64,000 nucleotides of DNA from Ignavibacterium sp. (GCF_025998815.1 NZ_AP026678.1:3472001-3536000), one strand, 5' to 3'. Shown: positions 33,097 to 43,219, counted from the first letter of the stretch. A program made the numbers and translations. Notes: generated by a model not told the origin, from the sequence alone.

Positions 33097-34443
33097 ATGA
33101 AAAAAATTCTACTGTTCCTTTTATTCACTCAAACTTTCTTTCCTCAAACTGATCTTTATCATAAAATATCACAAATGATAATGGTTGGATTTTCAGGCAA
33201 AACATTAAGCGATTCAGTTATTATAAATGATTTGCAAAACAGGGGAGTAGGAAGTGTAATTTTATTTGGTGGGAATATTGAATCACCAACTCAACTTAAC
33301 CAACTTACAACTCAGCTTCATAATCTTTCTTCAACTCCATTATTTATTGCAATTGATCAGGAAGGTGGAAGGATTGCACGATTAAGAGAAACAAATGGTT
33401 ACACTTCAACTTATTCTGCTTTTCAGATAGGAACAATTTTTAACGATGAAAACATTAACAGAAGCTGGGCATCTTTAATGGCTGGCTGGTTGAAAGATGC
33501 TAAAATAACTCTTAACCTCGCACCAGTTGCCGATGTAAATGTTAATCCTGAAAGTCCTGCAATCGGATATCTTGACAGAAGTTTTTCACGCATTCCGGAT
33601 ACCGTATTTAATCATTGTTCGTGGTTTATAGATGAGTTTCATCAGAAAAATATTTTCAACTGTCTGAAACATTTTCCCGGACACGGAAGTGCATCAACAG
33701 ATTCTCATCTCGGTTTTACCGACATTACCAATACCTGGGCAGATTCAGAATTAATTCCATATAAAAGATTGATACAAAATGGATATGATGATTTTGTAAT
33801 GAGCGGACATCTTTTCAATGCTCAGATTGATTCGGTCTATCCGGCATCTCTTTCAAATAAAACTTTAACCGGTTTGCTTCGCGATTCACTCGGATTTGAT
33901 GGATTGATTATTACGGATGGAATGTTTATGGGTGCTATCTCAAATAATTACTCATTTGATGAAGCTGTGGAACTTGCAATCAATGCCGGAAACGATATTC
34001 TTCTTTATACAACAAATAAGCTTTCAGGTAAATCGCTTGTTGATAGCGTTGTTGGAATTGTAATGAATAAAATTTCCGAAGGTAAAATAACTGAGCAAAG
34101 AATTGATGAGTCGTATAACAGAATTATTCAGAAGAAACAACAACTAACAAATGTTCATCAGGATATTATTCAATTTGTTCCGGATGATTTTGAATTACTC
34201 AATTATCCTAATCCATTTAATTCTCAAACAAATATTGTTGTTAAAATTCCGACAGATGGAAATCTTTCTGTTCAGGTATTCAATATTGTGGGAGAAGAAG
34301 TTGCTGAATTAATGAATGAGTATAAAACAGCAGGAATTTATAAATTTTCTTTTAATGCCAATGAGCTTGCCTCAGGAATATATTTCATAAGAATGAAAAT
34401 GCAGAATAAAATACTGAATCATAAAGTCGTTTTACTCAAATAA
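33097..34443 (+). CDS. Secreted GH3 beta-N-acetylhexosaminidase (NagZ-like) with T9SS domain
   Basis: 448 residues. A signal peptide (to about residue 17) is followed by a GH3 barrel with the NagZ loop KHFPGHGSASTDSH, whose His and Asp form the acid/base dyad, and a catalytic Asp in IITDGM. IDQEGGRIARL and PVADVN are further family marks. The last 80 or so residues form a T9SS sorting domain (LLNYPNPFNSQTNI, FNIVGEEV, ending KVVLLK), so it is sent to the surface rather than kept in the cytoplasm like E. coli NagZ. It should remove terminal GlcNAc from wall fragments, making the MurNAc end that NamZ needs. Confidence 0.9.
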   Translation: MKKILLFLLFTQTFFPQTDLYHKISQMIMVGFSGKTLSDSVIINDLQNRGVGSVILFGGNIESPTQLNQLTTQLHNLSSTPLFIAIDQEGGRIARLRETNGYTSTYSAFQIGTIFNDENINRSWASLMAGWLKDAKITLNLAPVADVNVNPESPAIGYLDRSFSRIPDTVFNHCSWFIDEFHQKNIFNCLKHFPGHGSASTDSHLGFTDITNTWADSELIPYKRLIQNGYDDFVMSGHLFNAQIDSVYPASLSNKTLTGLLRDSLGFDGLIITDGMFMGAISNNYSFDEAVELAINAGNDILLYTTNKLSGKSLVDSVVGIVMNKISEGKITEQRIDESYNRIIQKKQQLTNVHQDIIQFVPDDFELLNYPNPFNSQTNIVVKIPTDGNLSVQVFNIVGEEVAELMNEYKTAGIYKFSFNANELASGIYFIRMKMQNKILNHKVVLLK

Positions 34444-34464
34444 TTTTTAACAAAGGATTAATGA

Positions 34465-34971
34465 ATGATTAAATATTTTTTAATTGTAATGTTTGCAATG
34501 AATATCTTCGCACAACAAAAAGAACTGAAAACAGTTGATTATGTTGATTTGAAAAAATATGCCGGGCTTTGGTATGAAGTAGCAAAAATTCCAAATCGTT
34601 TTCAAAGTCAATGTGTTAAAGGAACAACAGCCAGATACACACTTAAAGAAAACGGAGAGATTGAAGTAGTTAACTCTTGTTTTGATGAAGATGGAGATTT
34701 GGATAAAACAGAAGGCGTTGCAAGAGTTGTTGATAAGAAATCAAATGCAAAGCTCGAAGTAAGTTTTTTCAGCATACTCGGATGGCGACCTGTTTGGGGC
34801 GATTATTGGATAATCGGACTTGATGAAAATTATCAGTGGGCAATTGTTGGAACTCCGACCAGAAAGTACGGCTGGATATTAGCCCGTCAGCCAAAACTAG
34901 ATAACGAGACTCTGGAAAAAATATATTCAATTCTGAAAGAACAAGGATATAATCCACAGGACTTTAAGTGA
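34465..34971 (+). CDS. Bacterial lipocalin (Blc-like)
   Basis: 168 residues with a signal peptide (ending IFAQQ). The lipocalin motif KKYAGLWYEVAKIPNRFQ is followed by the family's NSCFDEDG and YWIIGLDENYQWAIVGTPTRKYGWILAR segments. It has no lipobox, so unlike E. coli Blc it is probably soluble in the periplasm. Lipocalins bind lipids or other hydrophobic molecules. It follows the NagZ-like gene by 21 bases and ends just before a strong hairpin. Confidence 0.9.
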   Translation: MIKYFLIVMFAMNIFAQQKELKTVDYVDLKKYAGLWYEVAKIPNRFQSQCVKGTTARYTLKENGEIEVVNSCFDEDGDLDKTEGVARVVDKKSNAKLEVSFFSILGWRPVWGDYWIIGLDENYQWAIVGTPTRKYGWILARQPKLDNETLEKIYSILKEQGYNPQDFK

Positions 34972-34980
34972 AAATATTTT

Positions 34981-35009
34981 AATGAGACGAGTGATCTGCT
35001 CGTCTCATT
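34981..35009. terminator. Hairpin AATGAGACGAG...CTCGTCTCATT
   Basis: A perfect 11-bp stem with a 7-base loop, nine bases after the lipocalin stop, followed by an AT-rich stretch. It lies between convergent genes and may terminate both strands. Related in sequence to the hairpins at 28388 and 28462. Confidence 0.65.
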
Positions 35010-35050
35010 ATTTATAATAAGTAAGGTTTGATAATTTTCAGTTTAATAAT

Positions 35051-36583
35051 TTATCTCTCCAAAAACATTGGTGCCCCAGGACCAACCGGAATCCCAAGCG
35101 CAAACCAAACAATGAATAATATAGTCCATATAATGAAAAATATTACTGTATAAGGAACCATAGTTGCAATCAAAGTTCCTATACCTGCTTTGGGAACGTA
35201 CTTTCCAACAAATGCAATTATTAATGCAAAGTAAGACATCATTGGTGAAATAATATTTGTTACACTATCACCAACTCTGTAAGCTGCCTGCACAAGTTCA
35301 GGGGAATATCCAAGCAACATAAACATTGGAATAAACACAGGAGCCATAACCGCCCATTTTGCTGATGCACTTCCGATGAACAGATTAATTATTGCCGAAA
35401 TAATTATAAATGAAATAAGTAGTGGAATCGGACCTAATCCTGATGATTTCAAAAAGTTTGCACCTTCTACTGCGACTATTAAACCGAGATTTGTCCAATT
35501 GAAAAACGCAACAAACTGAGCAGCGAAAAACACCAGCACGATGTAAGAACCAAGTGTCTCCATAGATTTATTCATTCCTTTAATGGCATCATTATCAGAT
35601 TTAATTGTTTTAGCACCTATTCCATAAGCCAGACCAACAATTACACCACCAAAGAAAATGAATGTAACAATTCCGCTTAAGAAAGGAGATTTAAGTATTC
35701 CTTGTGTTTTTGGATCTCTCAAAAAACCATTCTCAGGAATTAAGCCGGCAAGAATTACCGCAGAAAAAATTAAAGTTGCAAATCCTGCATACCATAAACC
35801 TCTTATTTCATCTTTTGACAATGGTTTAATCTCTTCTGCCTTAACGCTTCCTTCATATTTACCAAGTCGCGGAACAATAATTCTTTCAGTAACCCAGGTT
35901 CCTGCAGCAGCTATAAAGAAAGTTGAAACAAACATAAAATAATAATTTGCAGCTGCATTAACTTCATAAGATTTATCAATAATGTGAGCAGCTTCCTGAG
36001 TGAGTCCGGCAAGAAGCGGATCGATAGTTCCAAGTAAGAGATTCGCGCTGTAACCACCTGAAACTCCGGCAAACGCTGCAGCCAAACCTGCAATCGGATG
36101 TCTTCCTGCAGCAAGAAAAATTATTGCTGATAAAGGAACAAGTAAAACATATCCGATTTCACTTGCAGTGTTCGAAAGAATTCCGGCAAAAACAATTACA
36201 AATGTCAGAAGTTTTTTAGGCGATTTCAGAACAAGCAAACGAAGTACAGTTCCAATCAAACCACTATGTTCTGCAACAGCTATTCCAAGCAGCGATACAA
36301 GCACAGTTCCAAGAGGTGCGAATGAAGTGAAGTTAGTAATAAGATTAAGAATTATTTTGTGAAGACCTTCAACCGACATAAGATTTACCGGTCTTATTTC
36401 TTTTCCTGTTCCCGGATGAATAACGGAAAAATCAAACTGACTGACTATCCACGAAAGGACAATAACTGCTAGAGCAAATATTGCAAAAAGTGTTGTTGGA
36501 TTTGGTAATTTATTTCCCACACTTTCCACAATACCAAGAAATTTTTCAAGATATTTATTAGTCTTATTCTGAGTTTCTGCCAT
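35051..36583 (-). CDS. AbgT-family transporter
   Basis: 510 residues with about 12 membrane segments. The AbgT signature regions are visible: the early [15 protein letters not shown], and [49 protein letters not shown] toward the end (given here as landmarks). Members import p-aminobenzoyl-glutamate or export sulfonamides. In this setting an N-acyl amino-acid or peptide fragment is also possible. It is monocistronic, facing the lipocalin gene. Confidence 0.87.
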   Translation of the reverse strand: MAETQNKTNKYLEKFLGIVESVGNKLPNPTTLFAIFALAVIVLSWIVSQFDFSVIHPGTGKEIRPVNLMSVEGLHKIILNLITNFTSFAPLGTVLVSLLGIAVAEHSGLIGTVLRLLVLKSPKKLLTFVIVFAGILSNTASEIGYVLLVPLSAIIFLAAGRHPIAGLAAAFAGVSGGYSANLLLGTIDPLLAGLTQEAAHIIDKSYEVNAAANYYFMFVSTFFIAAAGTWVTERIIVPRLGKYEGSVKAEEIKPLSKDEIRGLWYAGFATLIFSAVILAGLIPENGFLRDPKTQGILKSPFLSGIVTFIFFGGVIVGLAYGIGAKTIKSDNDAIKGMNKSMETLGSYIVLVFFAAQFVAFFNWTNLGLIVAVEGANFLKSSGLGPIPLLISFIIISAIINLFIGSASAKWAVMAPVFIPMFMLLGYSPELVQAAYRVGDSVTNIISPMMSYFALIIAFVGKYVPKAGIGTLIATMVPYTVIFFIIWTILFIVWFALGIPVGPGAPMFLER

Positions 36584-36729
36584 AATGCTTCCTGTATTGT
36601 TATCGGATTGTTATAAAGCTTAGATAATTATTTTGTAATATATAAAAAATGATGGAGTAAACGAGAGAAAAAAATCAGGTAGGTAAAGAGACTGAAAAGT
36701 TTTGCGAAGTTCTTTGTTAAAAAGATTAC

Positions 36730-38556
36730 TCACTCTACAACCAAACAAATTATATTCCCATCAAAATCAGTTACGATGATTTGGTTTTTGCTGATCGCAG
36801 TTATTGTGTTTACATATCCATTTGTGATTTTGTGCTTCCAGAGAATATTTCCATTTGATGAATCAAGCGAATAGATAACACCGTTTTTAATAGGATAAAA
36901 AATTACTCCGTCTTTTTCAATTATTTGTGCTGAGCTAATATCATATCCGAATTTGCAATCAGTTATCCACATTGGTTCCTGTAATTCTTTTGAAGAGGGA
37001 AGTGCAAGAATTGTATCGTTCATAGTTCGGATGAAAATCTTATCACCTTTTTCTGATATTCCGATAGTTTCCCGCACCTGATATTTTCCGGTTCGCCACA
37101 ACTGTTTACCACTTTCAATATCAATTGCTGTCATTTGTCTGTCTGGTGCAACGATGAAAACTGTTCCATTAGATATTACAGGTGTACAAGCAGCCGGTGA
37201 ATAAAATTTTCCTTCACGATCGCCTTTCCATTTCCAGATGAGATTTCCGGAATTTGCATTAAGGCAATAAAGATGTTCATCCCAGACACCAAAAATAATT
37301 TTATCATTAATCAAAGCTGGCTTACATTCAACAAATCCATTCAGCTCTGAAAACTGCCAGATAATTTTTCCTGTTTGTAAATTGATTGCACGAAAAGTTT
37401 TGTCACTGCTTCCGATATAAACAATGTTGTTGTGAATTAGTGGTGAGCCAAGCACTGCAGCATTCGTTTTGAATTGCCAGATTAATTCACCGTTATTTTT
37501 ACTTAAGCAATAAATAGAACTGTCAGCAGAACCAAATACAACATAATCAGATGAAACTGCAGGAGATGAATAAATTGCATTATTTGATTTAAATGTCCAC
37601 TGAACACTTCCATCATTAATATTCAAAGAATAAAATTTTCCTGATACATCTCCGACAAAAATATTTTCATCACTCACCGCAGCAGAAGAACCAATCGTGT
37701 AGCCGGTGTTGTACCGCCATTTTACTCTTACATTTGGATAGAAATTGTTGATAGAATAATCCGGAAATTTTGTTTCTGTAAAATTTAGTTTTTTAGATAT
37801 GCTGATTGAATGCCATCTGCTATAATTTTCTTTCGAATTATTCTTTTCATAAAAAAATACAGAGTCATCTTTAATCTCAACAATGTTATAACCGCCATTT
37901 TCTTCCTTTGCTCTTAAATTTGACCTTCCCATTATTCCGGGAATTCCCTCGAGATTATAAATTTTATTTGCGTGTCCATGTCCAAACAAAACAAACTTTG
38001 TGTTGAGAGTTTTCAATCGTTTCGTCATTTCAAACCAGTTTGCAATGCTTTCATCAAGAGGGTAGTGAGTAATAAAAATCATTGGTTTAACAGAATCAGA
38101 TTTTATTTTGAATAATGAATTAAACCATCGTAAATCTTCCGGTGCAAAATAACCGTCAGCCATTCGCATTCGAGGTCCTTCGTGCAAACCAATAATAAGC
38201 AAACTCTGATTTTCAAAAACAAATCTGTCATTTCCCCAAAGCCGTATAAAATCTGTGCAACCGGATTCACTCCATTTTGTGTCGTGGTTGCCTGGAATAA
38301 TGTAGTAAGGTTTATTAAGTTTATCGAGAATTGATTTTGCAAGTGAAAGCTCTTCAAGTGTACCAGTTGCAGTTATATCACCGGAGACAATTGTAAAGTC
38401 AATATCTTTAATTGAATTAATATCGTTTACGGATTGATTTAAGTCTTCACTAGCTGTTGGATAACCGATATGAATATCTGTCAGCCAAGCAAATTTTAAT
38501 TGCTGCGGAAATGATGATGAGAGATAAAGAAGTATTAAAACAAAAATTTTTTTCAT
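36730..38556 (-). CDS. Exported metallophosphoesterase fused to a PQQ-type beta-propeller
   Basis: 608 residues with a signal peptide. The calcineurin-like phosphoesterase domain (about 20-260) has the full metal set: TDIHIG, SGDIT, GNHDT, ITHYPL and FGHGHAN. From about 290 to the end are repeated propeller blades of the PQQ_2 type, each with a G...W.F pattern (for example GSVQWTFKSNN, GELIWQFKTN, GKIIWQFSEL, GNLIWKWKGD). PQQ itself need not bind. The fusion suggests a phosphoesterase with a docking platform outside the cytoplasm. It starts four bases inside the aldo/keto reductase gene, so the two are co-translated. Confidence 0.87.
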   Translation of the reverse strand: MKKIFVLILLYLSSSFPQQLKFAWLTDIHIGYPTASEDLNQSVNDINSIKDIDFTIVSGDITATGTLEELSLAKSILDKLNKPYYIIPGNHDTKWSESGCTDFIRLWGNDRFVFENQSLLIIGLHEGPRMRMADGYFAPEDLRWFNSLFKIKSDSVKPMIFITHYPLDESIANWFEMTKRLKTLNTKFVLFGHGHANKIYNLEGIPGIMGRSNLRAKEENGGYNIVEIKDDSVFFYEKNNSKENYSRWHSISISKKLNFTETKFPDYSINNFYPNVRVKWRYNTGYTIGSSAAVSDENIFVGDVSGKFYSLNINDGSVQWTFKSNNAIYSSPAVSSDYVVFGSADSSIYCLSKNNGELIWQFKTNAAVLGSPLIHNNIVYIGSSDKTFRAINLQTGKIIWQFSELNGFVECKPALINDKIIFGVWDEHLYCLNANSGNLIWKWKGDREGKFYSPAACTPVISNGTVFIVAPDRQMTAIDIESGKQLWRTGKYQVRETIGISEKGDKIFIRTMNDTILALPSSKELQEPMWITDCKFGYDISSAQIIEKDGVIFYPIKNGVIYSLDSSNGNILWKHKITNGYVNTITAISKNQIIVTDFDGNIICLVVE

Positions 38557-39533
38557 GCCATCTTGCTTACTAAAGAATCAAATTTAATTTCGAACAAATG
38601 ATGAATTAAATCCAGATCTTCCTGAGAAATTTTTATTAATGTTTGTGTATTCTTAATTGCCTGTTCAGGTGTTTTTATTCCCGGAATTACTGTTGAAACT
38701 CCTTTGTGGTTCATTATGAAGCTTAAAGCAAAAGTAACTTTATCCACTTTATACTTGTCTGAAATTTTCCAGACATCATCCAGGGAATCAATAAGCTCAG
38801 ATAGAAATTCTGGCTTAAGACGGAAACTTCTGTGATCATCTTCGCTAAATCTTGTTTCTTTGGTGAACTTGCCTGTAAGCAATCCAAACTGAAGCGGAAT
38901 TCTTGCAATTATTCCATAACCTTTTTGGGATGCAGCTTCGATAAGTTTAATCGCTCTTTGATTTATGATGTTGAATGCAACCTGAAAACCAGAAGCAAGA
39001 TTTCGTTGCATTAAAAATTCAGCTTCTGGATATGGATTGAAAGTGTTAAGAGAAATTCCCCAGTACCGGATTTTGCCCTTAGATTTCAGTTCTTCCATAG
39101 CTTCAATACATTGACCATCCTCAAGATGATTTAGTTTTGCTGAATGAAGTTGATAGAAATCAATATAATCTCTTTTTAATCTTTTCAGACTTTCATCGCA
39201 GGATTTGAGAATGTGAGCTTTGGTATAGTCAAGAAGAATTTGATCATTCTCAACACGATGACCAACTTTTGTGGCAATTATAACATCAGTTCTGTTACCA
39301 AAAACTTTTCCGATAAGTTCTTCAGAGTGTCCGAAGCCATAAAAGTCAGCTGTATCATAAAAATTAATTCCAAGGTCAAAAGATTTTTTGAGAGCTTCGA
39401 TCGAAGTGTTGTCATCAACATTACTCCAACCGATTGGTAAATTTCCAACCTTTGCCGGACCACCAATTGCCCAGGCACCAAAACCAACTTCACTCACGAG
39501 TAAATCTGTGTTCCCGAATTTTCTGTAGTTCAT
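38553..39533 (-). CDS. Aldo/keto reductase
   Basis: 326 residues with the AKR barrel. The catalytic tetrad is intact: Asp and Tyr in YDTADFYGFGHSEE, Lys in IIATKVG, and His in YQLHSA. The C-terminal NADPH-binding region shows STVIPGIKTPEQAIKN. It reduces aldehydes or ketones; substrate unknown. It is the first gene of a minus-strand pair with the phosphoesterase-propeller gene and has an exact TAnnTTTG element 27 bases upstream. Confidence 0.88.
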   Translation of the reverse strand: MNYRKFGNTDLLVSEVGFGAWAIGGPAKVGNLPIGWSNVDDNTSIEALKKSFDLGINFYDTADFYGFGHSEELIGKVFGNRTDVIIATKVGHRVENDQILLDYTKAHILKSCDESLKRLKRDYIDFYQLHSAKLNHLEDGQCIEAMEELKSKGKIRYWGISLNTFNPYPEAEFLMQRNLASGFQVAFNIINQRAIKLIEAASQKGYGIIARIPLQFGLLTGKFTKETRFSEDDHRSFRLKPEFLSELIDSLDDVWKISDKYKVDKVTFALSFIMNHKGVSTVIPGIKTPEQAIKNTQTLIKISQEDLDLIHHLFEIKFDSLVSKMA

Positions 39534-39560
39534 ATATACCTGAATGTTATTTTTTGTTCA

Positions 39561-39568
39561 CAAATTTA
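39561..39568 (-). promoter_or_regulatory. Candidate -7 element TAAATTTG for the aldo/keto reductase
   Basis: On the minus strand this is an exact TAnnTTTG, 27 bases before the start at 39533 and just past the terminator of the preceding gene. Confidence 0.45.
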
Positions 39569-39579
39569 TGAATACCGTA

Positions 39580-39610
39580 ACAAATAAAAACGCAACCTTT
39601 TAGTTGCGTT
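39580..39610 (-). terminator. Rho-independent terminator after the secreted amidase
   Basis: On the minus strand AACGCAAC, the loop taaaag, and GTTGCGTT are followed by TTTATTTG. Stem 8 bp plus T-tract, so it is a good terminator for the operon ending at 39674. Confidence 0.8.
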
Positions 39611-39640
39611 GGTAATTTTATTGTTAAATCTTATAAGCAC

Positions 39641-39662
39641 GGAAAGGTCAGGAGACCTTTCC
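39641..39662. repeat. Palindrome GGAAAGGTC-agga-GACCTTTCC
   Basis: A perfect 9-bp stem with a 4-base loop, 12 bases after the amidase stop on the minus strand. It lacks a T-tract and looks like the other dispersed hairpins of this window. It may protect the mRNA 3' end. Confidence 0.6.
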
Positions 39663-39673
39663 CCACAGAATAA

Positions 39674-42151
39674 TTATTTCAATAATATCATTTTCTTACT
39701 TTGCTTGAAATTATCTGTAATTAAAGAATAGAAATAAACTCCGCTCGAAAAATCATTAGCAGAGAATTCAACAGAGTAATTGCCTGCATTCAAAACATCA
39801 TCAACCAAAGTTGTAACCTCTCTTCCGAGAATATCGCTAACAATTATTTTAACAGAAGTCTGTTCAGGAATACTGAATTTAATTTTTGTAGATGGATTAA
39901 ACGGATTCGGATAATTCTGTTCAAGTTGATAAGAAACAGGTAACTCCGGATCCGTTTGTTCAACCGATAATGGTGCAAAGTTTACAATTCGTAAATCATC
40001 AAAATAAATTGTGCCGGTGCTTGGATTGCCGGGGAAATATGTTAGCTGATAACTATCAATTCTCAACGGTGGTTCGAGTACTCCATTTCCAAGCCATGTT
40101 CCGGTTTGTCCTTCAGCAAGGTTCCAGTTAACAGCTTTCCAGCCAACCCAATCTATTTCATACCAGGGACTTACTTCATATCCGCCAATGCCCTGATCAA
40201 TTACACAAAATCTGAAATAGTTTCCGCTTCCATCACCCCAGACAAAAGTCTGAAGAATATTTGTGTTGTCAAATGTTGGAGTAACCGGAGTATACTTTTC
40301 TCTTATCAACCAGTTAGAAGCGCTTGTGTTCCAATCATAATTTAATTGCATTGACCTTGTGCTTCCTGTATTAAGATTTACTATCGAAGAGTTAAGAGCC
40401 ATTGTTGTATTTGCAGGATTTACTCCAACAGTTGAACCGGATTCGGTTGGTTGCCACCAGGAACCAACACCATTTTCAAAATTATCAATCAGAAGTAATT
40501 GATTGTATGTATTGCTTCCAGTCGTGAAAGTAAAATCATTTTGTGAAGTGATTTCATTTCCGTAAAGGTCTTTTATTCCCGGAAGAAGTTGAATTGTGTA
40601 AGTTTCATTTTCTGCAAGCAATGTCGTAACGAAAAAGTTCAAAGCGCTTTTTCCGTTTACTGTGTAAAATCTCAAAATTCCATTTGCAAAAGTCCCGTTA
40701 GAATTTCTGTAAACTTTAACTTTACCCGAAACTGTTGATGTGCTAAGCGGTTCATCGAATAAGATATTTACAACAGGTTTTATTTCAACATCTGTTGAAT
40801 TTGGGTCCGGATAAACACTCAGAATCTGCGGTGCAGTTACATCCTGCGGTTTTGTGTATATGGTTTTTGTAAAAGCATCTCCGGGAGTTCCGTCGCCATT
40901 TCCATCAAATGGATGACCGAATTTTCCCTGGGCAGTTGGATTTATTGTAATCTGGTATGATGAATTAAAGGCAAAGTTTGATGTATTAATTGACAAAGTT
41001 TTATCACTGTTGCTCCAGGTGAAAGTAACCCCAACAGAAGGATTAATGTTGATTGCATTTTCAGTGGAAGCTCTATCCATTTGTCGAGAGAAGTTTATGA
41101 CGAAACTTTCATATCCCGGATAAAGAGTATCATTTGCTGGTGAAGTGCTTGCAACTGTTGGTGGAACATTTGAAATCATCTGCACATCTTTGAATGTAAT
41201 GAAAGTATCCGGCATTGTAACTGTTGTCAGTAAAGTATCATAACCATTTCTGTAAAACTTAATCGGATGAGTTCCCTGAGGTATGTTTTCAAAGTAGTAA
41301 AAACCGTTTCTTAAAAATTCAGGATCATATCCGAAACGATAGAACAAAGATTCATAAGTATCAGTAGTATCAATCTGACCGTTTATCTCTATGATTGCAC
41401 CGTTGATTGGTAAACCACTTTCATAATCAGTAATTATTCCTGCAACAGTTCCGGCATAAGGTCGCGAAAGATTGTGATATTTTAATATTGTCCAGAACAT
41501 TGTTTTGGCTTCCATTCTTTTCCAAAGCTCATTCATATTTCTTTGGTTTTGAGTTGGATTAGTATGAAAACCAGCTTCACTAAGTTCTGAAGCCATATTT
41601 GTTTCTCTGTTTACCCAAAGATATGGAGTTGATCCTGGGACATTATAAAATGTTCTGTCTCCAATAGAACCTCTTGTAGTTGTTCGCATTCCGGCAGTCA
41701 GAAGAACTACCATAATATCGCTCATCTTTTTTCCACCCGGAGGATATTTTTCAGGACCGTTGATTCCTAATTGTCCCCACAAGAGTAAAGTGCTGTTTGG
41801 AGTTGGTGAAGATGCAGCATCGCTGTGGATTGAGTGGTAATGAGCAGCACCAAGTGCGTTTGCCTGATCAGTTCTTTGTCCCAGTGATACCTGAACAGAA
41901 TCATTTTCACGACAAATGTAAACTGTATCAATGTCTGTCCAGTTGAGTAACATTTGTCTGAGATGCAAACCTACTCTTAAGTTTTTCTCTGCTTCCGAGT
42001 AACCGTAAATTCCCATATTTTCAAACTGACTGTGTCCGGGATCCAGATAAATATTCCAGTTCGATAATCCTGTAACCTGTGCTTTCATATCAAAGTGGTT
42101 GCACAGAATTAAACTTATAAATGTGATGACAGCTAAATTTTTTATTTTCAT
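39674..42151 (-). CDS. Secreted N-acetylmuramoyl-L-alanine amidase (Amidase_3) with T9SS domain
   Basis: I use ATG 42151, because GGAG lies six bases before it and the signal peptide follows directly (KIKNLAVITFISLILCNHF); ATG 42163, overlapping the upstream stop as TAATG, is the alternative and adds four residues. The Amidase_3 domain (about 30-235) has its zinc ligands in LDPGHSQ, YSEAEKN and YHSIHSDA. Next come a carboxypeptidase-regulatory-like module (TVAGIITDYESGLPINGA), two Big_5-type Ig-like domains, a domain with a jelly-roll look, and a terminal T9SS sorting domain (QNYPNPFNPSTKI, DILGREV, ending KMILLK). It cleaves the MurNAc-L-Ala bond outside the cell, probably in foreign or shed peptidoglycan. 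Confidence 0.88.
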   Translation of the reverse strand: MKIKNLAVITFISLILCNHFDMKAQVTGLSNWNIYLDPGHSQFENMGIYGYSEAEKNLRVGLHLRQMLLNWTDIDTVYICRENDSVQVSLGQRTDQANALGAAHYHSIHSDAASSPTPNSTLLLWGQLGINGPEKYPPGGKKMSDIMVVLLTAGMRTTTRGSIGDRTFYNVPGSTPYLWVNRETNMASELSEAGFHTNPTQNQRNMNELWKRMEAKTMFWTILKYHNLSRPYAGTVAGIITDYESGLPINGAIIEINGQIDTTDTYESLFYRFGYDPEFLRNGFYYFENIPQGTHPIKFYRNGYDTLLTTVTMPDTFITFKDVQMISNVPPTVASTSPANDTLYPGYESFVINFSRQMDRASTENAININPSVGVTFTWSNSDKTLSINTSNFAFNSSYQITINPTAQGKFGHPFDGNGDGTPGDAFTKTIYTKPQDVTAPQILSVYPDPNSTDVEIKPVVNILFDEPLSTSTVSGKVKVYRNSNGTFANGILRFYTVNGKSALNFFVTTLLAENETYTIQLLPGIKDLYGNEITSQNDFTFTTGSNTYNQLLLIDNFENGVGSWWQPTESGSTVGVNPANTTMALNSSIVNLNTGSTRSMQLNYDWNTSASNWLIREKYTPVTPTFDNTNILQTFVWGDGSGNYFRFCVIDQGIGGYEVSPWYEIDWVGWKAVNWNLAEGQTGTWLGNGVLEPPLRIDSYQLTYFPGNPSTGTIYFDDLRIVNFAPLSVEQTDPELPVSYQLEQNYPNPFNPSTKIKFSIPEQTSVKIIVSDILGREVTTLVDDVLNAGNYSVEFSANDFSSGVYFYSLITDNFKQSKKMILLK

Positions 42152-42162
42152 CTTAAACTCCA

Positions 42163-43098
42163 TTAATCCAAATTCATAAAGTAGATTGAACCTTCATCAA
42201 AAACTTCGAATACAATTTTGTTGTTCATAAAAGAAGCGGAAGGTGATAATTCAATTTTGTCATTTGTATTTGTGATGTTTCTTTTTTCAGTTCCATCATA
42301 TTTAATTGTATAAATGTCTGATGAAGTAAACTGATGTCCGTCATCTTCAGTAATCATATAAATCAGGTGTTGTGAATCAGCCATCCATTTTGCTCTGTAA
42401 CCTTTCCCTAAATCGACTAACTCAGTTCCATCAATTTTCATCGAATACAAATTACCTCCGTAAATCTCAAATGCAATTCTTTGGTTATCGGGAGAAACGG
42501 AAATGTTCATACATTTTTTACCAGGAGTAGGTTCAAAGATTTTTATTGTGTTATTAGTTAAATCTTTTACACCAATCTTATCATCATTAGTCAGATAAAC
42601 TAAAAATTGTGCTGAACTTTGTCTTTGTTCAACATTTGCAATTAGTCCGGTACTAAAGCTTTCAATCTGATTATCAGTTACGATAAAAACATTTTCATTG
42701 TAATTTGACCATCTTGGTAATGAAGGCATTTTAGTTCTGTAATCAGTAAGTTGTATTGCTTCAGCAGTTTCTACATTATAAATTTTAACTGCGTTGTAGC
42801 GAATCGGTCCATCATAATAAGCTGGTCTGCTTAAAATAAATTTTGAATCAGGTGACCATTGCATTGCGAAACCGGCAGCAATTTCATCAGTGATTTGATT
42901 GATAGAATTATCAGAAAATTTATAAATCCAGATACCCTGGTATCCTGCTTTTGTGAATGCAACAAATTCACCATTTGGTGAAATTGTTGGATTCATACAA
43001 ATGTCTTCAACTGAACCAGTAATTTTGATCGGGAGAGTTTGAGCAACAACATTCATCAGAAGAAGATTTAACATTAAGACGATGATTTTTATTCTCAT
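42163..43098 (-). CDS. Exported TolB-like beta-propeller protein
   Basis: 311 residues with a signal peptide (ending NVVAQ). Repeated PD40/TolB blades are seen: NPTISPNGEFVAFTK, AMQWSPDSKFILSR, NISVSPDNQRIAFE, RAKWMADSQHLIYM and ELSPSASFMNN. It most likely makes a six-bladed periplasmic propeller used for protein binding. No catalytic residues are recognised. It is immediately upstream of the secreted amidase gene, with stop and start overlapping as TAATG. Confidence 0.82.
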   Translation of the reverse strand: MRIKIIVLMLNLLLMNVVAQTLPIKITGSVEDICMNPTISPNGEFVAFTKAGYQGIWIYKFSDNSINQITDEIAAGFAMQWSPDSKFILSRPAYYDGPIRYNAVKIYNVETAEAIQLTDYRTKMPSLPRWSNYNENVFIVTDNQIESFSTGLIANVEQRQSSAQFLVYLTNDDKIGVKDLTNNTIKIFEPTPGKKCMNISVSPDNQRIAFEIYGGNLYSMKIDGTELVDLGKGYRAKWMADSQHLIYMITEDDGHQFTSSDIYTIKYDGTEKRNITNTNDKIELSPSASFMNNKIVFEVFDEGSIYFMNLD

Positions 43099-43219
43099 CA
43101 GAAGTGCCTTTTAATTTTATTTGATAATTATAAATTGTTATCTGCTTCCCCATAAGAGCATTGAAAAGATATTAAAAATTTTTTTAACAATCATTATATA
43201 ATTTCAATTATTTCGTTTC

